Shown: piece after piece, positions 58,186 through 64,000 of the stretch
How the letters are laid out: every line of letters starts with the position of its first letter
Position numbering within the stretch: the stretch's first letter is position 1
Assembly (NCBI GenBank): GCA_039811185.1
Contig: JBDHYF010000002.1
Coordinates: 248,001-312,000 of the forward strand
DNA length: 64,000 bases
Direction: 5' to 3'
From: JAEZDR01 sp039811185
GTDB lineage: Bacteria > Bacteroidota > Bacteroidia > Chitinophagales > Chitinophagaceae
Position numbers and translations under genes: made by a program
Notes under the pieces: generated by a model
Seen by the model: the letters and a program-made list of their open reading frames with translations, nothing else
Told to the model about the DNA's origin: nothing
The model's database searches: none

Positions 58186-61100
58186 ATGCAACTGAAAGGT
58201 TTGGTGCAGTTTTTTACTGTTGCTTTAATTGTTATCTGTATTTACCAATTATCATTTACATGGATCGTCCGGAATCATGAAAGTGAAATGGACGCAAAGG
58301 CCCAAAGCTGGGTGAACAGATTATATCCTACTCCACAACAAAAATATCCGGACAACAAAGATCTTCAGTCGGCTTATGCCGACTCGCTGAAAGGCATAAA
58401 AGCCAAAAGACTTCAGCAGTTGCTCGACAGTACAAGAGACACAAAAATCGGGCTTTGGAGAACCACTTATGCAAGTGCAAAAGAAAAAGAACTAACGCTC
58501 GGCCTCGACCTTCAGGGCGGTATGAGTGTTACCATGGAAGTGGGCCTCGACGGGCTGATTCATTCGCTTGCCAACTACACAAAAGACGAAAAGTTTACCA
58601 AAGCGCTAAACGCAGCTATTGGCCGCAAAGCTAACAGCAATGCCGATTTAATTACGTTGTTTAATGAAGAGTTTAAGGCAGCTACTAATAATGGTGCTCT
58701 TGCTCCTTACTTCAGCATGAAGAGCGCGGGAAAAATTAAATTCAACGACAATAACGATGTTGTTATTGCTTATTTAAGAGAACAAGCTGCTGCTGCCTTT
58801 AACAACACTTATCGCATTTTGCGTACCCGTATCGACAGGTTTGGTGTGGCTTCTCCAAGTATTAACCCCGACCCAATTAAAGGCATTATTAACATTGAAC
58901 TGGCAGGTGCAAACGATCCGGAAAGAATCCGCCACTATCTCCAATCCACAGCCAACCTTCAATTCTTTGAAGTGTATAATGTGTCTCAGATTGGAGAGCC
59001 GGTACTCGCTGCTGAAAAAGCTTTGGCCGATTATCTGAAAGGCGGCAATACTGCAACCGCTGATTCGCTCACTGCTACTGCTTCAGATTCCACGGCTAAA
59101 CCCGCCTCCGACTCTCTGAAGGCAGAAGACGCGCCTCTGAGAAGCCTGATATTCTTTGCGCAGGGCCAGCAAGACCCGAACACGGGCGCCGTTCACTTCC
59201 CGTCCTACCTGGGCTATGTTCAGTTAAAAGACACGAGCCTCGTTAACAGTTATCTTAGAATGGACGTCGTTAAAAACAAGTTTCCGTCAAATCTGGTGTT
59301 CATGTACGGAAAGAACGACAATACAGATCCTGCTGCTAAAAACATTCTTCCGTTATACGCCGTTAAGACGCTTGAAAATGGCACCGCCGAACTGGAAGGC
59401 GAACACGTATCGCAAGCTTCTCAGGACTACGACGAAAGAGGAAGAATTGCTATTAAGATGACGATGGACCCTACCGGTACACGCATTTGGGCTAAAATGA
59501 CACAGCGCGCTGCACCCAATGCACAAAATGGAAATGTGCCGCAGCCCATCGCAATCGTGCTCGATAACTTTGTGTATTCTGCTCCTTTTGTGAACGATGC
59601 CATCACTACCGGAAGTTCTCAAATCACCGGAAGCTTCAGCATTAAAGAAGCGCAGGACTTAGCCGAAATTCTTCAGTCGGGCAAGCTTCCCGCTCCCGCA
59701 AAAATTGTTCAGGAAAGCATTGTAGGCCCCACGTTAGGGCAGCAGGCCATCCAGGGTGGATCGATGTCGTTCCTCATTTCGTTTGTGGTAATTTTTGCGT
59801 TAATGCTCATCTATTACAACACAGCGGGCTGGGTAGCAAACATTGCCCTTATTTTAAACTTGTTGTTCACCATCGGCATACTAAGTGCAATGGGCTTTAC
59901 GCTTACGGCTCCGGGTATTGCCGGTTTGGTGCTAACCATTGGTATGGCTGTGGATACCAACGTAATTATTTTTGAAAGAATTAAAGAAGAGCTGGCACGT
60001 GGTAAAAGCTATTCTGTTGCAGTTGCAGACGGTTACAAACGTTCCTATGCACCGGTGTTAGACGCCCATATTACCACTTTGCTTACTGCAATCATCCTTG
60101 CTTATTTCGGCCTGGGCCCCGTGCTGGGTTTTGCAACAACACAAATTATCGGCTTACTGCTTTCGCTCTTCTGCGGAATTTTGGTGTCGCGCATGATAAC
60201 CGATTTGTACACCAACAAAAACCGCCACTTTAACTACTTCACAAAAATTTCCGATAAAGTATTTAAGCACGCACAAATCAAGTTTGTAGAGTACAGAAAG
60301 TACGCGTACATGTTCTCTGTGGTGGTGTTGATATTTGGTATCGGATCGTTTTTCCACGGTTTCGATGAAGGGGTTGAATTTGCCGGAGGAAGAAGCTATA
60401 CGGTAACTTTCCCAACTGCTCCCAATGTAGAGGATGTGCGCGCTGAACTTGCCAAAAAGGAATACTTTGGCGAGTCGCCCATTATTAAAACCATCGGAAC
60501 ATCCACACAGTTAAACATTACTACGGCATATAAAATAAAAGAGTCAGGAAACAACATCGATTCGATGGTGGAGAGAACACTTTACTCGGGTCTCGCTAAA
60601 TTTTATCCGGCGGGTACCAGCTACGAGAACTTCCGCTCCACCTACAGACAAAGTTCTCAAACAGTGCTTCCGTCGATTTCGGACGATCTGAAAGCCGGCG
60701 CCACAAAGGCCACCTTCTTTGCGCTTTTGGTTATTTGTTTGTACATCTTTATCCGTTTCCGTGATTGGAGATTCTCGATCGGAACCATCTTTTCATTGAT
60801 GCACGACATCCTCATCACGCTCGCTATCTTCTCGTTCGCGAAAGACTTCGTTCCATTCCCACTCGAAATAGGACAGCACTTTATCGCCGCCATTCTTACA
60901 GTAATCGGCTTTTCGATGAACGATACGGTAATTGTTTACGACAGGATACGTGAAGATTCAAGATTGATGAAAAACACGCCCAAAGCAACCATTATCAATA
61001 CGGCCATTAACCAAACGCTGAGCCGTACAATTATGACGTCGCTAACGGTATTCCTGACTATCTTAATTCTTTTCATCTTTGGTGGAGAGGTAACGAGGGG

Positions 61101-61257
61101 TTTTGCATTCGCTATGCTTATCGGTATCGTTGCGGGAACTTATTCTTCCATCTTCGTAGCAGCTCCGATCTTATTAGATTTTGCAAAAGATAAACCCTTA
61201 GGTAACAGTGCAGTTGATGCCGAACCTAAAAAGGAGAAGCCTGTTGTAAACGCTTAA
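58186..61257 (+). CDS. secDF: Fused protein-export proteins SecD and SecF
   Basis: SecDF uses the proton gradient to pull proteins through SecYEG. The 1023-residue protein combines SecD (about 1-690) and SecF (about 695-1023). SecD shows LGLDLQGGMSVTMEV, the large P1 periplasmic domain and the TM4 motif GMAVDTNVIIFERIKEEL (about 586-603, with Asp590). SecF shows the membrane-entry block FAGGRSYTVTF and FSMNDTVIVYDRIRED (Asp913). Its P1 domain is interrupted by an Ala/Ser/Thr-rich insertion at about 285-315. The fusion is usual for Bacteroidota. A terminator follows. Confidence 0.96.
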   Translation: MQLKGLVQFFTVALIVICIYQLSFTWIVRNHESEMDAKAQSWVNRLYPTPQQKYPDNKDLQSAYADSLKGIKAKRLQQLLDSTRDTKIGLWRTTYASAKEKELTLGLDLQGGMSVTMEVGLDGLIHSLANYTKDEKFTKALNAAIGRKANSNADLITLFNEEFKAATNNGALAPYFSMKSAGKIKFNDNNDVVIAYLREQAAAAFNNTYRILRTRIDRFGVASPSINPDPIKGIINIELAGANDPERIRHYLQSTANLQFFEVYNVSQIGEPVLAAEKALADYLKGGNTATADSLTATASDSTAKPASDSLKAEDAPLRSLIFFAQGQQDPNTGAVHFPSYLGYVQLKDTSLVNSYLRMDVVKNKFPSNLVFMYGKNDNTDPAAKNILPLYAVKTLENGTAELEGEHVSQASQDYDERGRIAIKMTMDPTGTRIWAKMTQRAAPNAQNGNVPQPIAIVLDNFVYSAPFVNDAITTGSSQITGSFSIKEAQDLAEILQSGKLPAPAKIVQESIVGPTLGQQAIQGGSMSFLISFVVIFALMLIYYNTAGWVANIALILNLLFTIGILSAMGFTLTAPGIAGLVLTIGMAVDTNVIIFERIKEELARGKSYSVAVADGYKRSYAPVLDAHITTLLTAIILAYFGLGPVLGFATTQIIGLLLSLFCGILVSRMITDLYTNKNRHFNYFTKISDKVFKHAQIKFVEYRKYAYMFSVVVLIFGIGSFFHGFDEGVEFAGGRSYTVTFPTAPNVEDVRAELAKKEYFGESPIIKTIGTSTQLNITTAYKIKESGNNIDSMVERTLYSGLAKFYPAGTSYENFRSTYRQSSQTVLPSISDDLKAGATKATFFALLVICLYIFIRFRDWRFSIGTIFSLMHDILITLAIFSFAKDFVPFPLEIGQHFIAAILTVIGFSMNDTVIVYDRIREDSRLMKNTPKATIINTAINQTLSRTIMTSLTVFLTILILFIFGGEVTRGFAFAMLIGIVAGTYSSIFVAAPILLDFAKDKPLGNSAVDAEPKKEKPVVNA

Positions 61258-61279
61258 TGAAAGCAAACCAATATTTCAG

Positions 61280-61309
61280 ATCCCGGCTGTTGAAGCCGGG
61301 ATTTTTTTT
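61280..61309 (+). terminator. Terminator of secDF
   Basis: ATCCCGGCT (61280-61288) pairs with AGCCGGGAT (61294-61302) around a 5-base loop, followed by a run of T residues to 61309. It starts 22 bases after the stop. Confidence 0.9.
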
Positions 61310-61373
61310 ACCCTGCTCTTAACAAACCTTTCCACAGATTTTGCGTCTTCAATACCTAAGAGGAGCAATCACT

Positions 61374-62282
61374 ATGAAAAGAATCATTTTTGTGTTTTTT
61401 GTTGGGTTAATGCTTGCTTCCTGTGGTAACTATCTCGATTCCGGAGGTGATGGCTACCGGAGCGATGTGGTTTATCAGCGCGAAGAAGTAAATTTTAATC
61501 AATTCTACTCCACACTTTCGCCTTTCGGAAGCTGGATGACATATCCCGGATTGGGGCAAGTGTGGATTGCCGATGATCCGTTTTTTAAGCCTTATTACAC
61601 CAACGGCCGTTGGGCATACAGCCGCTATGGCTGGACGTGGGTTTCCAATTATAGTTGGGGATGGGCGCCCTTCCATTATGGACGCTGGGCTTACGATTCG
61701 TTTTACGGATGGATGTGGGTGCCCGGTTATACATGGGGCCCTGCCTGGGTGAATTGGAGAAACTACAATGGCTATTATGCCTGGAGCCCGGCAATGGCGG
61801 GCAGTGCGCCTTCAAGCACCGAACATTGGGTTGTGGTGGATGGTAAAAACTTAGACGCGCCACAGTTGTCAGATTTTGTGCTGACCGATCAGCGCGCCTT
61901 GGATGTTATCAGAAATGGAAGTCAGCTTTCAGCAACTCAAAAAGGCCTTATCAGCGGGCCGCCGCCTTCGGCGATTCGGGAAGCAGGCCGATTAAAGCGT
62001 GTGGATGTGATGAAGGTGGATGAAGTTCCGGTTCCATCGTCTACCGACAGGAGCGGACTGATTAAGAGAACGCCGGAGTTGAAACCGGTTGAGACGGACA
62101 GACGCACGATTCCCGACCGTAACATCAGGCGTCCTTCAAACGCACCGGTTTTACAGCCTGAAATCCGTCGTGAGCCTATGAGGGAGTTACCACAGCGCCC
62201 TGTAATGCAACCGGTTCCCCAAAGCGGATCTTCAAGTCCGTTAGAAAAGCAAAGGCAGCCGGTTATGAGAACGCCGCTATAA
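61374..62282 (+). CDS. DUF6600-type YXWGXW-repeat lipoprotein
   Basis: The 302-residue protein has a lipoprotein signal (MKRIIFVFFVGLMLASC, Cys17). An aromatic domain at about 48-150 is built of repeats with tyrosine and tryptophan: GSWMTYPGLGQVW, GRWAYSRYGWTWVS, YSWGWAPFHYGRW, YGWMWVPGYTWGPAWV. This is the DUF6600/YXWGXW pattern of surface-exposed lipoproteins in this and other phyla. The last 110 residues are Pro/Arg-rich and probably unstructured. ATG 61374 follows a good Shine-Dalgarno (AGAGGAG at 61360-61366). Function is unknown. Confidence 0.8.
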   Translation: MKRIIFVFFVGLMLASCGNYLDSGGDGYRSDVVYQREEVNFNQFYSTLSPFGSWMTYPGLGQVWIADDPFFKPYYTNGRWAYSRYGWTWVSNYSWGWAPFHYGRWAYDSFYGWMWVPGYTWGPAWVNWRNYNGYYAWSPAMAGSAPSSTEHWVVVDGKNLDAPQLSDFVLTDQRALDVIRNGSQLSATQKGLISGPPPSAIREAGRLKRVDVMKVDEVPVPSSTDRSGLIKRTPELKPVETDRRTIPDRNIRRPSNAPVLQPEIRREPMRELPQRPVMQPVPQSGSSSPLEKQRQPVMRTPL

Positions 62283-62300
62283 GGAAAGCGTATTCAAAAG

Positions 62301-62328
62301 GCAGGTGCATTGTGCGCCTGCTTTTTTT
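62301..62328 (+). terminator. Terminator of the DUF6600 lipoprotein gene
   Basis: GCAGGTGC (62301-62308) pairs with GCGCCTGC (62314-62321), with one T-G pair and a 5-base loop. Seven T residues follow. Confidence 0.85.
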
Positions 62329-62578
62329 ATCCCAACGCGTAGTTGCGAGGAAGCAGGCTTAGAGAATCAAACAAGTGAGTGGATTGGTTTTAAGTTTTGA
62401 AACACTCTATTTATACCAACCCGCCTACCACCGCCTTCAGCAATAAAAACATCTTGCTACGGCTGCTAAGTGTTTACTGCTATTTTAATCATCTTTAATT
62501 TTTTCGACCGTTGGTTTAAGGGCTTACTAAGCCGGTTTCAACTTTCTTTATAAGACATTTACATCCACAATATATCTT
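62329..62578. other. Intergenic region before the PorP/SprF gene
   Basis: This 250-base stretch is AT-rich and carries the 5' region of the PorP/SprF gene. I see a short GGCTT/AAGCC inverted repeat at 62521-62533 and no exact TAnnTTTG box near the start codon. No RNA gene or ORF is supported. Confidence 0.4.
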
Positions 62579-63592
62579 ATGAAGAACTTTTTCGCTTTGC
62601 TCATTTTCCTCACGGCTTTTGGCGCCCTGAAAGCGCAGGATATCAACTTCTCTCAATTTTATAATTTGCCGCTGATGCGCAATCCGGCTCTGGCGGGTGT
62701 TTTTGATGGCGATTTACGCATGAATGCAGTTTTCCGCAATCAGTGGCAAAGCATCTCGGTTCCATTTCAATCCGGTGCCGCATCCGTGGAGTATAAACTT
62801 CCGCTTGCCTGGGGCGACTGGGTAACGCTTGGATTGCAGGCTACACACGATGTTGCCGGGGATATTAAGTTGAAACGAACGCAGCTTCTTCCTGTTATCA
62901 ACTACCACAAATCGCTTTCTGAAAACGAAGACGATTTTATCTCCCTTGCGTTTATGGGTGGTCCGGTGCAAAGCCAGTTCGATCCCAACAACCTGAAAAT
63001 GGACGATCAGTATCAAAACGGCGTGGTAAATCCCGGCGCTACTTCACAAACGTTTCAGCGCACATCTTATTCTTATTGGGATGCCTCCGTGGGCTTATCG
63101 TTCAGCAGCGGCTTTGGAGAAGATTCCAGATATTATCTCGGCGCCGCGCTCTACCATTTCAACAAGCCGAAAACAGCGTCTTTTGCGTCGGATAATTTCT
63201 CTGTTGTGGAGCCGCGAATTGTGTTTAACGGTGGGTTAAACATTCCGGTATCCGAAACCGACCGCCTTTCCTTTTTCACCGATTATTTTAAACAGAGTGG
63301 CCATCAAATGGTTATGGGAGGACTATTTTATGAGATACAACTTAGCGGAGATTATGATTCAGAAGAAACCTCTGAAATTGGCTTTGGAGCTATGTATCGC
63401 TGGAATGATGCTGTTATTCCTGCTATTAAATTAAGCTGGAACAGGCTAACCGCCGGCATCAGCTACGATGTTAACGTTTCGCAACTTAAAACGGTTTCAC
63501 AAATGAAAGGAGGCTTTGAGTTTACGCTTTCCTATCGGGCAAAACTGATTAACAGGTCGTACTACTCAAGAATGGTCACCTGTCCGCGTTAG
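62579..63592 (+). CDS. PorP/SprF-family type IX secretion outer-membrane protein
   Basis: The 337-residue protein has a signal peptide (MKNFFALLIFLTAFGALKA) followed by the family block QDINFSQFYNLPLMRNPALAGVFDGDLRM. The alternating strands of a beta-barrel follow, ending in KGGFEFTLSYRAK. PorP/SprF proteins pair with secreted adhesins that carry type B sorting signals and help to anchor or export them through the type IX system. In most genomes the adhesin gene lies beside it. Here the neighbours are a DUF6600 lipoprotein and a convergent PAS/DHp protein, so the partner is not obvious. Confidence 0.88.
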   Translation: MKNFFALLIFLTAFGALKAQDINFSQFYNLPLMRNPALAGVFDGDLRMNAVFRNQWQSISVPFQSGAASVEYKLPLAWGDWVTLGLQATHDVAGDIKLKRTQLLPVINYHKSLSENEDDFISLAFMGGPVQSQFDPNNLKMDDQYQNGVVNPGATSQTFQRTSYSYWDASVGLSFSSGFGEDSRYYLGAALYHFNKPKTASFASDNFSVVEPRIVFNGGLNIPVSETDRLSFFTDYFKQSGHQMVMGGLFYEIQLSGDYDSEETSEIGFGAMYRWNDAVIPAIKLSWNRLTAGISYDVNVSQLKTVSQMKGGFEFTLSYRAKLINRSYYSRMVTCPR

Positions 63593-64000
63593 TCTACTTT
63601 CGTGTAGTCGTTGATTTTTATTGCGATGTTTCGGATAAGTCCATCAAGTTTGGTGGACTCATTCCGCAGCAACTCAAACACCGATGCTTCCTCTTCATTT
63701 TTAAAATATCCATGTTTTTGCACTTCGAGCAAACCCATGATGTTTGCTGCTTTTGAGCGCAATTGGTGCGATTGTACCCAGCCTAAATGCTGTAAGAATT
63801 TAAGTTGTCGTTTAAGTTTGTGGAGGAGTTGGATGTTCTTTATTTTTTCCTGATAGTAATCTTCAATGTCCGTTACCTGCACCAGCCGCGCAGTGATGCC
63901 ATTGTACGAGAAAAGAAACGATACCACCCTAACATGAAAACCTTTGCCGTCTTTTGTTTGATGAATCGTGTCTACCTGATAAGATTCGGATTGTTTTTTT
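63589..64000 (-). CDS. C-terminal part of a PAS protein ending in a DHp-like helix (5' end outside window)
   Basis: The minus-strand frame is open from the window edge to the stop at 63589 and gives about 137 residues. They begin with the end of a PAS domain (DGKGFHVRV, then TARLVQVTDIEDYY). A helix follows and then WVQSHQLRSKAANIMGLLEV, which resembles a histidine-kinase H-box with its His. The protein ends about 50 residues later at DYTKVD, with no N-, G1- or G2-box of an ATPase domain. It therefore looks like a PAS-DHp protein without the catalytic domain. The stop overlaps the convergent PorP/SprF stop region by 4 bases. The true start is outside the window. Confidence 0.75.
   Translation of the reverse strand, partial: KKQSESYQVDTIHQTKDGKGFHVRVVSFLFSYNGITARLVQVTDIEDYYQEKIKNIQLLHKLKRQLKFLQHLGWVQSHQLRSKAANIMGLLEVQKHGYFKNEEEASVFELLRNESTKLDGLIRNIAIKINDYTKVD

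Noticed and set aside
61374..62282. Arg/Pro-rich C-terminal tail of the DUF6600 lipoprotein as a separate domain
   Set aside because: Low complexity without conserved pattern; most likely a disordered tail.
1..64000. CRISPR arrays, insertion sequences, prophage or integrated elements
   Set aside because: No regularly spaced repeats, transposase, integrase or phage genes were found; gene content is core throughout.

Overview
The window reads as a chromosomal segment of a Bacteroidota bacterium, most likely a Chitinophagaceae-like member. Three things support this. Promoters carry the Bacteroidota -7 box TAnnTTTG and mostly lack Shine-Dalgarno sequences. The cell-envelope repertoire is typical of the phylum: a PorP/SprF protein, an Oar-type TonB-linked porin, a DUF6600 lipoprotein and an HU-CCDC81-like protein. 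Several genes have phylum-typical forms, such as a CcoN-CcoO fusion, fused SecDF, Rho with a long N-terminal insertion and FtsZ with a long tail. The genus assignment is inference. Almost the whole segment is core genome. I see no insertion sequence, prophage, integrase, CRISPR array or toxin-antitoxin pair.

Layout. 1-1669: end of an unknown gene, a secreted cyclophilin, gcvH and a VanZ-like gene. 1804-8117 (minus): a cbb3 oxidase operon in the order ccoS, ccoNO, ccoQ, ccoP, ccoG, fixH, safE, preceded by an FNR-type palindrome. 8337-11693 (plus): metG, a stand-alone B12-binding protein and an enoyl-CoA hydratase. 11732-15358: rho (minus), asnS and tRNA-Phe. 15392-19550 (minus): a secreted protein with a caspase-like His/Cys pair, a PfkB kinase and an outer-membrane protein. 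19646-25758: tetR, a PaaE-like reductase, fumC, an S1/P1 nuclease, yqgE (minus) and a sensor kinase. 25748-26968: queA (minus). 27174-43168: an unbroken 13-gene dcw cell-wall and division cluster from mraZ to ftsZ, with tandem DnaA boxes and a four-repeat MraZ operator upstream and a strong terminator downstream. 43280-47513 (minus): a mitochondrial-type citrate synthase, a sensor kinase and ribBA. 47643-58047: an Oar-like porin, grpE-dnaJ, a DUF3298 lipoprotein, groES-groEL, an HU/SPOR-like membrane protein, a small membrane protein and an FKBP lipoprotein. 58186-64000: secDF, a DUF6600 lipoprotein, PorP/SprF and the 3' end of a PAS/DHp protein.

How the genes work together. The cco operon encodes the structural subunits and most assembly factors of a high-affinity terminal oxidase, and the palindrome suggests control by a Crp/Fnr regulator. 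The dcw cluster carries out lipid II synthesis (MurE, MraY, MurD, MurG, MurC) and divisome assembly (FtsL, FtsI, FtsW, FtsQ, FtsA, FtsZ). MurF and Ddl are not in it. GrpE-DnaJ and GroES-GroEL are two chaperone sets, SecDF drives export, and fumC and gltA are TCA-cycle genes.

The window is mainly housekeeping and I do not see a clear new multi-gene system. The best candidates for something undescribed are: the secreted protein with a clan CD-like His/Cys pair (15392-17560); promoter boxes set 4-5 bases from start codons, implying leaderless mRNAs; the DnaA boxes and MraZ operator ahead of the dcw cluster; and hairpin terminators overlapping both ends of the VanZ gene.
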